Shown: positions 27,766 through 36,364 of the stretch, one piece after another
Numbering within the stretch: the first letter of the stretch is position 1
Layout of the letters: each line of letters begins with the position of its first letter
Assembly: GCF_011207455.1 (NCBI RefSeq)
Contig: NZ_CP048877.1
Coordinates: 1,480,576 to 1,544,575, forward strand
DNA: 64,000 nt
Direction: 5' to 3'
DNA from: Thermosulfuriphilus ammonigenes
GTDB taxonomy: Bacteria > Desulfobacterota > Thermodesulfobacteria > Thermodesulfobacteriales > ST65
The notes under the pieces: generated by a model
What the model was told of the DNA's origin: nothing
What the model saw: only the letters and a program-made list of their open reading frames with translations
Databases searched by the model: none
Position numbers and translations under genes: made by a program

Positions 27766-28224
27766 ATGACTCAAGTCACGGTTGAACGGCGGGCAGCGGA
27801 GAGAGTAGCTTTGGAGAGCCCTATTAATCTTCAGAAGCATTCTTTCCCCGAGCTTATGCTAACTGAAATCTCTACCACCGGGGCCCGACTTATCTGTCCT
27901 CAAGGGCAGCATCCAGGGAAAAATATTTCCTTTTATTTACCCTTTCCCAAAGAGATTAAGGGATTAATCCTTTCGGGAACCGTAATCTGGGAGGAGGAAC
28001 GGGAGGGATATTATTATCTCGGGGTTCGTTTTGACCTCCAGGACGAAGTGGACAAGATGATTTTAGAGGCCTATGTTGACTATTTAAAGAGGGATAAGGC
28101 GATACAAGAAGCAAAAAAGGTAATTAATGCCTATATAGATACTTTTTTGATGATTTTTGATTTGGGCCTTGAGGTTTTGAAAAAAGAGCTTGCCAAACGG
28201 CAAGAAGTACGTTATCTACATTAA
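27766..28224 (+). CDS. PilZ-like domain protein (152 aa)
   Basis: An N-terminal RRAAERV segment (residues 8-14) and EISTTGARLIC (about 38-48) fit the PilZ fold, followed by a helical C-terminal tail of about 55 residues. The arginine motif is weaker than in the 17 kb PilZ protein, so c-di-GMP binding is likely but not certain. A sigma-54-type promoter and a strong ribosome site precede it and a terminator follows, so it appears to be a single-gene unit. Confidence 0.7.
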   Translation: MTQVTVERRAAERVALESPINLQKHSFPELMLTEISTTGARLICPQGQHPGKNISFYLPFPKEIKGLILSGTVIWEEEREGYYYLGVRFDLQDEVDKMILEAYVDYLKRDKAIQEAKKVINAYIDTFLMIFDLGLEVLKKELAKRQEVRYLH

Positions 28225-28275
28225 AATAAATAAGCTAAGTATTTCATGGCCCGCTCTCCTCTTCCTCCTTATCTT

Positions 28276-28316
28276 TGGGGGAGGGCACCCCTCCCCCTCC
28301 CCCAGTTTTATTTTAT
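28276..28316 (+). terminator. Rho-independent terminator after PilZ gene
   Basis: TGGGGGAGGG (28276-28285) pairs with CCCTCCCCCA (28295-28304) across a 9-base loop. GTTTTATTTTAT follows. It also covers the 3' end of the convergent TPR gene. Confidence 0.75.
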
Positions 28317-30434
28317 CCCCAAGAGCCGATTGAACTGTTCTTCCCAATGGGAAAGAGCCCGGAGGGCTTTTCCCCGACAGGGTTCAAAGGAGCAAAGGGG
28401 CGCAAAATGTGTTTCCCGAAAGACAAGAAGGGCCGCCGCTCTTTGATTATTTTCCTGATAAAGTTCGTAAAGTAGCAGGCGGGCAGCGTAGTGGCGGGGA
28501 TAAAGGTTAAGGAGTTTGTTAAGATGCCTGATAGCCAACTCGGGTTTGGTAGATCTGTAAATATTAGCCAGTAGCCAAAGGGCCTGACTGTTCCGTGAGT
28601 CCCTTTTTAAAAGCCTTTCAAGGGCCTTTTTATCTTTCGACAGAAGGGCGGAGGAGACCTCTCCTTTAAGAGGAGGGATCAACGGGCCAGCCAGGGGTGA
28701 GAAGGCCTTCTCCTCGAAGAGAAGGCCAAAACGGTGAAAGGCCTCCTTTAGCAGACCATAGTAATAGCCGTCATTCGGGGTTAGAGAAAGCCTTTGGGGG
28801 GCAAGATAGAGAACCTCATGAAGGTGTCCGGAGTAAAGTCTGGCCAATAATTCCAGGCGGGGGCGCTCCTCCCGGAAGAAGTACGTTTGGGGCAGGGCGT
28901 AGATGTTTTTGAGGGCTTCTTTAAGGTATCCTTTTCTTGAAAAGATTCGAGCCCGCAGCAGAAGAGCCTCATCGGAACCTTCTCCGCTAAGGGCTTCTAT
29001 TGCCTCTTTGCTTCGGCCCTCTTGGAGAAGGATCCAAGCCCTTTCAACTGAGGGGAGATCTAAAGACAGAAGCTGAGAGCCTAGCCCGAGGCGGGCAAGG
29101 GCCTTTATTTTGGTTTTTATCTTATCTTCTCCCAGTTTTTCTATCAATTCCGGTAGGCTGGCCCAAAGACGGTCCCGAAGTTCTGGTCTAAAGGGAGCTA
29201 GAAATATCAAAACCTCAAAGGTCTCGCTAATGGGTGATGAAGACTTGAGAAATTGTTCATAGGCTCCTTTACGGCGATAAATTTGAGCCTTGAGCCTTAA
29301 GGCTTCTGGGTTCTCAAGGGGGGCCAGAAGCTTCAGGGCTTCATTATATCTTCTGGTCCGCAGAAGATCGCGGGCCAGGCGGAGACGCCGATCAGGAGTG
29401 TCTTCCAGGGAGAGTCCTTTTTTTAGATATCTGATGGCCGAACGATAAAGTTGTCTGGCCTCAGAGATCATGGCCAAAAGGTCCAAGGCCTCTGTATCCT
29501 GAGGGTTCAGAGAAGCCGCCCGGGAGAAGAGTCTAAGGGCCAGGGTAAGGTTTCCTTGATCCAGATATATCTTCCCCAAGGTCTTGAGAGCCTTGGTATC
29601 TCTGGGGTGTCGTCTTAAATACACTTTTAGCTCTTTTTCAGCCGTCTGGATTTCACCCCGGTTAAGGAGAACTTTGGCCAATTCCAAGTGAGCCCAGCTT
29701 TCCTCCGGAAAGCTGGCAGCAAGTTGTCTCAAGACCGGCAGGGCCTCTGAAGTCTTGCCCATGATCAGTAGGCTTTGGGCATAATCCTTAAGAATCATTC
29801 GATCACGTTCCCCGGCCAGGTAAAGATCGCGGAGATATACGGTGGCCTGGGAGGTCTTTTTAAGAGAAACCAGGGTGAAGGCCAGGGCTCGCTTTAACTC
29901 CAAATCTTTGGGAAAAAGACTCAGGGACTCCCGAAGAAAGGGAAGGGCTTCAGCAAAACGACCCTGGCCATAAAGGGCTAGGGCCAGCCCTCGCCTGGCT
30001 GTGGAATCCTCGGGATCTTCGGCTAGAAGGCGGCGGAACTGTTCTTCAGCCTGAGGGAAAAAACCCTTCTTAAGAAGGAGAGTGGCTAGTAGAGAGCGGG
30101 CCTCTCGATTGTCTGGAGATTTTTCCAGGTATAGTTCGAGTTCTTTTATGGCCTCATCGGTCTTCTCTAGCCTTTCTAAGACCTGGGCATATTCCCAACG
30201 GGCTTGATCAAGCCCCTGCCTCTGAGAGAGAAGTTTTCGATAGGTTTCGGCAGCGGCCAGCAGGTCGCCTCGCCGCACAAAATCTCGAGCCTCATCCCAT
30301 AGTCGCCTCCAGGCAGGCGTTGGAGCCTCTAGCTCCAGCTCTACCCGACCCTCGGGAACTGGGGGGGAAGACTCCTGGGCCCACCCAGGGGAGGCAATTA
30401 TCAGCCCCAGAAGAAATAAAACGAAAAGGATCAT
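28308..30434 (-). CDS. Periplasmic TPR-repeat protein
   Basis: This 708-residue protein has an N-terminal signal peptide (1-19, ending SPGWAQ). Tandem TPR helices follow through most of the length, for example WEYAQVLERLEKTDEAIKEL and ALALYGQGRFAEALPFL, at least ten units. TPR arrays act as protein-protein scaffolds; no catalytic domain is seen. The ATG overlaps the dppC stop (ATGA), so it is translated with the DppBC permeases. Whether it has a transport role is unknown. There is no lipobox cysteine. Confidence 0.8.
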   Translation of the reverse strand: MILFVLFLLGLIIASPGWAQESSPPVPEGRVELELEAPTPAWRRLWDEARDFVRRGDLLAAAETYRKLLSQRQGLDQARWEYAQVLERLEKTDEAIKELELYLEKSPDNREARSLLATLLLKKGFFPQAEEQFRRLLAEDPEDSTARRGLALALYGQGRFAEALPFLRESLSLFPKDLELKRALAFTLVSLKKTSQATVYLRDLYLAGERDRMILKDYAQSLLIMGKTSEALPVLRQLAASFPEESWAHLELAKVLLNRGEIQTAEKELKVYLRRHPRDTKALKTLGKIYLDQGNLTLALRLFSRAASLNPQDTEALDLLAMISEARQLYRSAIRYLKKGLSLEDTPDRRLRLARDLLRTRRYNEALKLLAPLENPEALRLKAQIYRRKGAYEQFLKSSSPISETFEVLIFLAPFRPELRDRLWASLPELIEKLGEDKIKTKIKALARLGLGSQLLSLDLPSVERAWILLQEGRSKEAIEALSGEGSDEALLLRARIFSRKGYLKEALKNIYALPQTYFFREERPRLELLARLYSGHLHEVLYLAPQRLSLTPNDGYYYGLLKEAFHRFGLLFEEKAFSPLAGPLIPPLKGEVSSALLSKDKKALERLLKRDSRNSQALWLLANIYRSTKPELAIRHLNKLLNLYPRHYAARLLLYELYQENNQRAAALLVFRETHFAPLCSFEPCRGKALRALSHWEEQFNRLLGIK

Positions 30435-31267
30435 TTTTTTGATCTGCTACGGGGATCTATAGCCTCTTGGAGGGCTTCCCCTAGGAGGTTGTAGCCCAGA
30501 ACAGTTATAAGAATAGCTAAACCGGGAAAGACCGAAAGCCACCAGGCGATTTCTAGGTTGTCCTTGCCCTCGGTAAGCATGTTCCCCCAGGAAGGAGTAG
30601 GGGGTTGAACTCCAATGCCTAAAAAGGAAAGAGCGCTTTCGGTAAGAATAGCCAGCCCCACTCCCAGAGTGGCTGAGACCAGAACCGGTGGAAGGGCGTT
30701 AGGCAGTATGTGTCGAAAGATGATGCGGAGATTGCTGGCCCCAATGGCCCGGGCTGCCAAAACGAACTCTCTTTCTTTGAGGCTTAAAAATTCGGCCCTT
30801 ACCAGTCTGGCCACCCCCATCCAGCTAGTGGCTCCGATGACGACCATGATGTTCCAGATAGAGGGCTCCAAGAAGGCAATGACAGCCAGAATTAAAAAGA
30901 TGGTCGGGAAACAGAGCATAATATCCACAAAGCGCATGATTATCTGGTCAACAATTCCCCCATAGTAGCCTGAGAGAGCGCCGAGGGTGATACCGATAGC
31001 CGTAGAGATACCCACAGAAATGACTCCCACCAAGAGAGATATTCGGGCTCCGTAGATCATCCGCGAGAGCACGTCTCGACCCAGGGTGTCCGTGCCCAGA
31101 AGGTGATTTTTTGAGGGGGGGTGAAGCACCGCCCGGGTGTTAATGGCCAAAGGATCATAGGGGGCGATAAATGGCGAAAGGAGGGCTACCAAAAATAGGG
31201 CAGTTACAATGAGTAATCCGGCTATCCCTAAGGGATTTTCTAACACCCGTCCTAATGTTTCCCTCAC
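30431..31267 (-). CDS. dppC: Peptide/nickel ABC transporter permease, DppC type
   Basis: The 278-residue permease has an N-terminal membrane helix and the DppC/OppC motif [20 protein letters not shown]. The core membrane domain follows, with an EAA-type [20 protein letters not shown] loop. I set the start at the GTG at 31267, which overlaps the dppB TGA as GTGA and has GGGGGTGAGG before it. A longer frame reading would add about 47 residues lying antisense-free over dppB and resembling no permease. It imports peptides, nickel or similar solutes; ATPase and binding protein are not in this window. Confidence 0.93.
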   Translation of the reverse strand: MRETLGRVLENPLGIAGLLIVTALFLVALLSPFIAPYDPLAINTRAVLHPPSKNHLLGTDTLGRDVLSRMIYGARISLLVGVISVGISTAIGITLGALSGYYGGIVDQIIMRFVDIMLCFPTIFLILAVIAFLEPSIWNIMVVIGATSWMGVARLVRAEFLSLKEREFVLAARAIGASNLRIIFRHILPNALPPVLVSATLGVGLAILTESALSFLGIGVQPPTPSWGNMLTEGKDNLEIAWWLSVFPGLAILITVLGYNLLGEALQEAIDPRSRSKK

Positions 31268-32247
31268 GACCTCACCCCCTTCCGGATTCTTGGATCGGCC
31301 AGGGCATAGCCGATATCGGCCAGAAGGTTTCCTAATAGGGTGAGAACAGAGACAATTACCAGGTTTCCCATAAGTACAGGGTAGTCTCTCATCATTACAG
31401 CTGTCCACATAAGTTGTCCTACCCCCGGGATGGCAAAAATGGATTCAAAGATTACCGAGCCTCCCACCAGCCCGGGGATGGATAGTCCCAGGATGGTAAT
31501 CAGGGGCAGAAGGGCATTACGCAGGGCGTGTTTATAAATTACCTTTCTTTCCGGGAGACCTTTGGCCCTGGCAGTGGTGATATAGTCCTGCCTCAGGGCC
31601 TCAATCATTGAAGAACGCATATATCGAGAAAGGCCAGCCAGCCCCCCAAAGGCCGAGACAAAGATGGGCAAAATCAGATGTTTGGCCCAATCCAAAACCT
31701 TCTCTGGCCAAGAGAGCTGGTGATACCCCATTAGACTGTGGAGCCCGGAGATGGGCAAAAGCCCCAGTTTGATCCCTAAAAGGAGCATAAGCAAAAGGGC
31801 CAGCCAGAAAGAGGGCATAGCATAGCCAAAGAAGACAAAAACGGTCATGATTCGGTCAAACGCCCCTCCTTCTTTGACGGCACTTCTTATTCCAATAGGG
31901 ATGGCTACCAAAACAATAAGGGCCATTGAGAGGAGGTTTATGAGGAGGGTGACCCAAAGCCTTTCTTTGATCTTCTCCCAGACTGGTCGCTGGTCAGCGA
32001 AAGATCGTCCCAGGTCCAGAGTAACCAATCCCTTGAGCCAGCGGGCATATTGGACATAAAGGGGTTTGTCCAGCCCGTATTGAGCTCTAAGCCTTTCCCT
32101 CATCTCCGGTGTAAACTTGGGGTTAAATTCGTTTTGGATACCTACGGGTTCTCCCGGGGCTAGATGCATAACCATAAAGGAAAGGATGGTGATTCCCAAA
32201 AAGGTTGGGATAAGGAGAAGGATTCTTTTTAGAAGGTAACCCAGCAT
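31264..32247 (-). CDS. dppB: Peptide/nickel ABC transporter permease, DppB type
   Basis: This 327-residue inner-membrane permease has the DppB N-terminus [20 protein letters not shown] and an EAA-type loop [24 protein letters not shown]. The ATG at 32247 is preferred to the TTG one codon earlier. No clear ribosome site is visible before it. It is the first gene of dppB-dppC-TPR. The region upstream begins right after a terminator, so the operon probably has its own promoter in the 50 bases between, though I could not identify it. Confidence 0.92.
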   Translation of the reverse strand: MLGYLLKRILLLIPTFLGITILSFMVMHLAPGEPVGIQNEFNPKFTPEMRERLRAQYGLDKPLYVQYARWLKGLVTLDLGRSFADQRPVWEKIKERLWVTLLINLLSMALIVLVAIPIGIRSAVKEGGAFDRIMTVFVFFGYAMPSFWLALLLMLLLGIKLGLLPISGLHSLMGYHQLSWPEKVLDWAKHLILPIFVSAFGGLAGLSRYMRSSMIEALRQDYITTARAKGLPERKVIYKHALRNALLPLITILGLSIPGLVGGSVIFESIFAIPGVGQLMWTAVMMRDYPVLMGNLVIVSVLTLLGNLLADIGYALADPRIRKGVRS

Positions 32248-32290
32248 CAAGCGATTTTTAACAGATAAGGAGGGGCTTTGAAAGAAGTCC

Positions 32291-32323
32291 TAAAAATGAA
32301 GGGCCCGCTTTAGCGGGCCCTTC
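32291..32323 (-). terminator. Rho-independent terminator of the small membrane protein gene
   Basis: GAAGGGCCCGC (32298-32308) and GCGGGCCCTTC (32313-32323) form a perfect 11-bp stem with a TTTA loop. On the minus strand it is followed by ATTTTTA. Confidence 0.85.
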
Positions 32324-32360
32324 AGGGAGGGGGAAATCCTACCAAGAGGGGCTAAGAAGC

Positions 32361-32765
32361 CTAACGATACCGGATAGATACCGGCTCGGTCTGGGCCTTT
32401 TTCATCAGGAAAAGGACGGCAAAGGTCAAAGGAATGACCACAAAGGGGCCTAACACAAAGGCACTCAGAAGACAAAGCCCGATGTAAAAAAAGTCGCTGG
32501 GTCGATGTCTTTCCTTCAGGTTGGTGCCAAGTATTTCTTGCCAGGCAGCCCAATCGATGGTTTGGGACCGGGCATGATCTTCAGTTTCTTCTTTGCTGCG
32601 AGAGAGCAAAAGGGCCAGAGGTAAAATGGCTAGAACAAGCAGGGGAAAGAAGGGGCCGAGGGCTACGGCACCCATGATACCCAGGAGTAATAAACCGACA
32701 AAGAGAAGTTTGGATTTCTGGTGCCACCAAAATTGAGCTAGTGGTGAACCAAAAGTTTGGTACAT
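32361..32765 (-). CDS. Small multi-pass membrane protein, unknown
   Basis: The 134-residue product has two hydrophobic hairpins (about residues 20-55 and 93-122) separated by a charged soluble loop (56-90). No family is recognised. It stands alone between a sigma-70 promoter and a terminator, with a clear AAGGAGGAG ribosome site, so it is a convincing expressed gene. Its C-terminus is basic and probably cytoplasmic. Confidence 0.75.
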   Translation of the reverse strand: MYQTFGSPLAQFWWHQKSKLLFVGLLLLGIMGAVALGPFFPLLVLAILPLALLLSRSKEETEDHARSQTIDWAAWQEILGTNLKERHRPSDFFYIGLCLLSAFVLGPFVVIPLTFAVLFLMKKAQTEPVSIRYR

Positions 32766-32796
32766 CGGACACTCCTCCTTAAAAGCTGCTTTCTAA

Positions 32797-32825
32797 AGAT
32801 TAGATCGGTAGATTCTGACTGTCAA
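32797..32825 (-). promoter_or_regulatory. Sigma-70-type promoter for the small membrane protein gene
   Basis: On the minus strand, TTGACA (32825-32820) and TAATCT (32802-32797) are separated by 17 bases. The ATG lies about 31 bases after the -10 box, following AAGGAGGAG. Confidence 0.75.
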
Positions 32826-32856
32826 TTAAAAATTGTCGCAAAATTCTGCACTTAGA

Positions 32857-32874
32857 TGCCAATTGTTTTTGGCA
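32857..32874. promoter_or_regulatory. TGCCAA/TTGGCA dyad, possible operator
   Basis: TGCCAA (32857-32862) and TTGGCA (32869-32874) form a perfect 6-bp dyad with a 6-base spacer. It lies about 30-50 bases upstream of the sigma-70 promoter at 32797-32825. A related imperfect dyad occurs at 12291-12306. The binding protein is unknown. Confidence 0.3.
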
Positions 32875-32998
32875 AATTTAGGTAAACTCAAGATATCCCA
32901 TTTTTCTTAAAATTACAATTTCCATATTGGGTTACAAAAACAACTTCTAGGTAAAAAAGAGGAATAATTCTGGGAGATGACTTGGAATCTTCATTGAG

Positions 32999-33037
32999 AA
33001 CTTAAGTGAGGGGAGATTTTCTCCCCTCACTTAAGTT
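32999..33037 (-). terminator. Long hairpin at the end of the MerR gene
   Basis: AACTTAAGTGAGGGGAG (32999-33015) and its exact complement (33021-33037) form a 17-bp stem with a 5-base loop, overlapping the MerR stop codon. There is no T run after it, so it is either a weak terminator or an mRNA-protecting hairpin. Confidence 0.55.
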
Positions 33038-33527
33038 ATTCATCCTCGGCACTTTCGGAGAGCTTTTCGATATCCCGGAGATAGACCTCGCAGGTCTGAC
33101 ATCCTTGAAATCTTCTGGCACAGGCTGTTTTAGTTCTCTGCCAGCAGGGGATTGTCCGATCTTGGTAGGCCGAACACTGAGCCCTGACCTCTTCTGGACA
33201 ATTTTTGATCTCCCAGCAAGGGGAGAGAGTAAGAAGCTTTTTTATCCCGGGGATACTGATACCCTCTTCGTGGATTAACTGTCGAAGGCATTTAATCCAC
33301 TCAAGATCATTGTGAGAAAAATAACGTTTCTGGCCAATACGAGCCGGCTTTATAAGGCCTTCTTCCTCGTAAATTCGTAGTGTCCGAGGATGAAGACCAA
33401 GTAATTTTGAGGCCACACTGATGGGAAAAATGGGCTCGTCTTTGGAGATGTCCCCGTTTTTGTTTCTGCCTCGTCCTTTGCTTTCATTTCTGGCGGTTTG
33501 AAGCGCTTCTTTCTCCTTAGCAATCAT
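33036..33527 (-). CDS. MerR/HspR-type regulator with two-CW cysteine domain
   Basis: The 163-residue protein has a MerR winged helix-turn-helix at about 35-100 (FPISVASKLLGLHPRTLRIYE, EGLIKPARIGQKRYF). A C-terminal cysteine-rich module follows, with CWEIKNC, CSAY, PCWQ, ACARRF and CQTC. The two CW units match the two-CW domain seen in anaerobes and may hold a metal or Fe-S cluster. HspR-like proteins repress heat-shock operons; the cysteine tail suggests redox or metal sensing instead. GGGAGG precedes the ATG, and a TCAAGATCTTGA palindrome lies upstream. Confidence 0.85.
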   Translation of the reverse strand: MIAKEKEALQTARNESKGRGRNKNGDISKDEPIFPISVASKLLGLHPRTLRIYEEEGLIKPARIGQKRYFSHNDLEWIKCLRQLIHEEGISIPGIKKLLTLSPCWEIKNCPEEVRAQCSAYQDRTIPCWQRTKTACARRFQGCQTCEVYLRDIEKLSESAEDE

Positions 33528-33673
33528 CTACTGACCTCCCAAACCAACAAATCCCCCCAACCCCAAAAAAACTTAAAAAAATATTACAAAATAGACAAAA
33601 ATAAACGCTCTCTTTTGCCTAAAAAGTAAGCAAAATTAAGATTTTTTATAGAAAACATGTTAACTTCTATCTG

Positions 33674-33685
33674 TCAAGATCTTGA
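33674..33685. promoter_or_regulatory. Palindrome upstream of the MerR-type regulator, possible operator
   Basis: TCAAGATCTTGA is a perfect 12-bp palindrome. On the minus strand its end overlaps a TTGACA box that points toward the MerR gene, with TATAAA 21 bases later. Such long spacing occurs at MerR-activated promoters, but here it is longer than usual, so autoregulation is only a suggestion. Confidence 0.35.
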
Positions 33686-33701
33686 AGTTTACCTTGCAAA
33701 G

Positions 33702-33728
33702 AATAAGGGGGGAAAATCCCCCCCTTAT
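33702..33728 (-). terminator. Terminator after multiheme cytochrome gene
   Basis: ATAAGGGGGG and CCCCCCTTAT pair around a short A-rich loop. On the minus strand it follows the cytochrome stop by 8 bases and is trailed by TCTTTG, a modest T run. Confidence 0.65.
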
Positions 33729-33735
33729 GTGTCAT

Positions 33736-35205
33736 CTATTCACACTGCAACTGTTTGAGAATTTCAGGTTCTTTCTCATCTTCGGCCAAGATTACGTGAC
33801 ACAGTTCACAATCCTGGGAAATAACTTCTCCAGCCTTTGTCTCTAGTTCTTCGTTATGACATCTAAAGCATCCATCATGTGAAAGAAAGTTTACGTAGGT
33901 ATTCCACTGAATGTTGATCTCTGGAAAGACATTTTCTGTGTAAGCCGTAATTACTCCATGAATAGCCTTTTCCAATAGAGGGTTGTTTTCCTCAACGATA
34001 TTTGGATAGTGCTCTTTGTACCAGGCTCGTATCTTGGTGCGGATAGCATCTTTGGCCTCTTGGGTTGTCCGGTAGGGAGGGGTGATGACTTCAAGGGCCA
34101 CCTTTTTGATATAAGGAAGTTCTGTCGGGATCTCACCGGTGATCATTAGCTGATCAATGGCTTCTTCGGGAGAAAGGTATATGTGGGTCGGGCGGTTATG
34201 GCAGTCCATGCAGTCCATGATCCGCTGGTGTTTGCCCCCTTCCTCTCGGTGTCTCACTTCTTTCCCTTCCTGTTCTTCCTGCTGGGGGCTAGAAGATTGT
34301 TCAAAGTCTGGAGAGTGGAAGATCATTCGACTCCCGTCGGCCTTCTCCAAAATAACTTCTGTTATCTGCTGCCGAGCTTCATCGGCATAACGATAGATGA
34401 TCTTATTGTCATGAGATACATGCCAGTGGATTCCCTGGGCCCTCATTCCCCGGAAACCACCCGTGCCCACTTTGAGAAGCATTACACTACGGACATGAGT
34501 GTTGTGTTCGTCATCAAGGAATTTATCTTTGATCTTTAACTTGTCACCATGAAAGAATTCCGGCCGGTGACACTCCTCACAGGTTTCTCTGGCCGGACGG
34601 AGGGCCTTAACCGGAGTAGGGATAGGACGAGGGTATGAATTGGTGAGATACGCCCAGACCTCTTTAAGACCCGATATTTTGGCCTTAACCCACCAACTGG
34701 CTCCCGGACCAATGTGACACTCAACACAGGCCACTCGGGAGTGAGGTGAATTCTGATAGGCGGTATACTCACCCTTCATAACTTTATGACAGAGTTCGCC
34801 ACAGAAGCTTACTGACTCGGTATAATGGTAACCACCATAAGATATGAGAGTAATAATGATGACATTGATAACCGTTAAGAAGACCACGAGGAGAATAATT
34901 TGTCTGGCCTGCTGGAAACGGCTGGGATCGCTGAAATACTCCTTGACATATTCATAACGAAAAATACTCTGCTTGCCGAAGAAGATGCCTACAGCCACCA
35001 AAATGAGGCCGAAGATCATGGCCGGCCCCAAGAACATATAAATAAAAAGCTTGAAGTAAGGGTTGTGGATGTAGCCCTGGATGTCCAGAATTACTAGAAA
35101 GGCCAAAACCGGGAAGACTACAGTGGTAATTAAGGCCCCAAAGGAAGAAAGCTTGCTTCTAGTGATGAGCTGGATAAAGCCAATAATCGCTTCTCTAAAA
35201 CGCAC
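33736..35205 (-). CDS. NapC/NirT-family membrane-anchored multiheme cytochrome c
   Basis: The 489-residue product has three N-terminal membrane helices (about 20-45, 55-80 and 105-130) and a large periplasmic part with six heme-binding sites. Five are CXXCH (CVECH, CEECH, CMDCH, CFRCH, CELCH), and the first is the CX3CH variant CGELCH. It should carry electrons from the quinone pool to a periplasmic reductase; nitrite, sulfur or iron reduction are options. I start at GTG 35205 because AGGGGG lies 8 bases before it; the longer frame adds 26 unlikely residues. No reductase partner gene is adjacent. Confidence 0.9.
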   Translation of the reverse strand: MRFREAIIGFIQLITRSKLSSFGALITTVVFPVLAFLVILDIQGYIHNPYFKLFIYMFLGPAMIFGLILVAVGIFFGKQSIFRYEYVKEYFSDPSRFQQARQIILLVVFLTVINVIIITLISYGGYHYTESVSFCGELCHKVMKGEYTAYQNSPHSRVACVECHIGPGASWWVKAKISGLKEVWAYLTNSYPRPIPTPVKALRPARETCEECHRPEFFHGDKLKIKDKFLDDEHNTHVRSVMLLKVGTGGFRGMRAQGIHWHVSHDNKIIYRYADEARQQITEVILEKADGSRMIFHSPDFEQSSSPQQEEQEGKEVRHREEGGKHQRIMDCMDCHNRPTHIYLSPEEAIDQLMITGEIPTELPYIKKVALEVITPPYRTTQEAKDAIRTKIRAWYKEHYPNIVEENNPLLEKAIHGVITAYTENVFPEINIQWNTYVNFLSHDGCFRCHNEELETKAGEVISQDCELCHVILAEDEKEPEILKQLQCE

Positions 35206-35579
35206 GAGACATGCCCCCTTTCTATAAAAATTTTGAAAAACTTTTCCGCTCTCACTGCGCAAATACGGGGCGCTATATAACATGTCAATTTGAGGTCGGC
35301 AAGAAAAATAACGTCATTTGGCTCAGTTAGATTACATAAATTTTTTAAAGAAAAAGTGTAAAAAATTATTTACCTAAAACATATAAATTCTTCATGACAG
35401 GAAGACACCTTAAAATCCCTCTAGAACCTAATTGGATTGGATTTGACTTGTGAATTTTCTCCTGGCAGGAAAGAGCTGTTGTTTCCGGAAGGAGGATTCT
35501 TCCTCAAGGATTTAATCTTTTAATTAGTAGCCTGAAGGCCTTGACAAAAATCTGGGGATCTTGCATAGTTCAGAGGGTC
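35206..35579. other. 374-base intergenic region before tRNA-Phe
   Basis: This is the AT-rich leader of the cytochrome gene on one side and the promoter of the tRNA on the other. A possible small hairpin (GGAAG/CTTCC) lies near 35491-35507. No convincing coding region is present. Confidence 0.5.
35541..35569 (+). promoter_or_regulatory. Sigma-70-type promoter for tRNA-Phe
   Basis: TTGACA (35541-35546) and CATAGT (35564-35569) are separated by 17 bases, placing the start about 5 bases before the mature tRNA. Confidence 0.7.
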
Positions 35580-35652
<73 letters not shown>

Positions 35653-35748
35653 CATGGTGGAGATTCTAGCCGTTGGCCTTCTTTTGGGAGTTCTCTTTCC
35701 CCCCTCTGGTGACCAGGCCTTTAAAGACCTTCGGAATATTTTTAAAGT

Positions 35749-36246
35749 TTAAGTTTGATTACCAGCTTGGCCGAGCCTTACAGCTTGGAGACAGGCCTTT
35801 TTTCTTTGTTGGTGAACAACCACTTGATCTCCGGGGCGGATGATTCCTCCCCTTATTACTCGGGCAAAGACTCCTTCCCTGGGCATGACACAGTCACCAA
35901 TTTGGCGATAAATGGTACAACGAGAGTGGCAGCTCTTTCCGATCTGAGTGATTTCTATTTCTACTTCGTCTCCTAAAGTGAGCCTGGTTCCTAAAGGCAG
36001 GGAGGTAAGATCTATACCCTCAGTCGTAATATTTTCGGCAAAGGAGCCCGGGGAGACATTTAACCCAAACTCCTGCATCTTTCGAATACTTTCCATGGCT
36101 AGGAGACTCACCTGTCTGTGCCACTCCGAGGAGGCATGGGCGTCACCCTCTATACCATAACCCTCTTTGACTACAGCCATATCTACGGGTACCTTGCAGC
36201 GTCCCTTTTTGTCAGAGACATTTACTGAAACCACTTTACCCTTCAT
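35749..36246 (-). CDS. MOSC domain protein
   Basis: This 165-residue protein has the MOSC fold motifs (GIEGDAHA, PGSFAENITTEG, GDEVEIEITQIGKSC), including the conserved cysteine of the GKSCHSRC segment. MOSC proteins handle molybdenum cofactor sulfur or bind molybdopterin; this stand-alone form may be a sulfur-carrier or sensing protein. moaC (44.1 kb) is the other cofactor gene in the window. No ABC or reductase gene is adjacent. Confidence 0.9.
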   Translation of the reverse strand: MKGKVVSVNVSDKKGRCKVPVDMAVVKEGYGIEGDAHASSEWHRQVSLLAMESIRKMQEFGLNVSPGSFAENITTEGIDLTSLPLGTRLTLGDEVEIEITQIGKSCHSRCTIYRQIGDCVMPREGVFARVIRGGIIRPGDQVVVHQQRKKACLQAVRLGQAGNQT

Positions 36247-36364
36247 TTTTCCCCTCTCCTGAGGATTTTTTCTTTAATTATCATAAGAACTTAACTTAAT
36301 AAAGATTAACTTAATAAAACCAAAAACCCTCCCCTTTAATCGATAAAAATGGCATAATCCAAAT

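Noticed and set aside
31268..31408. 47-residue N-terminal extension of dppC
   Set aside because: It lies wholly within dppB on the same strand in another frame; the GTG at the GTGA overlap is the better start.
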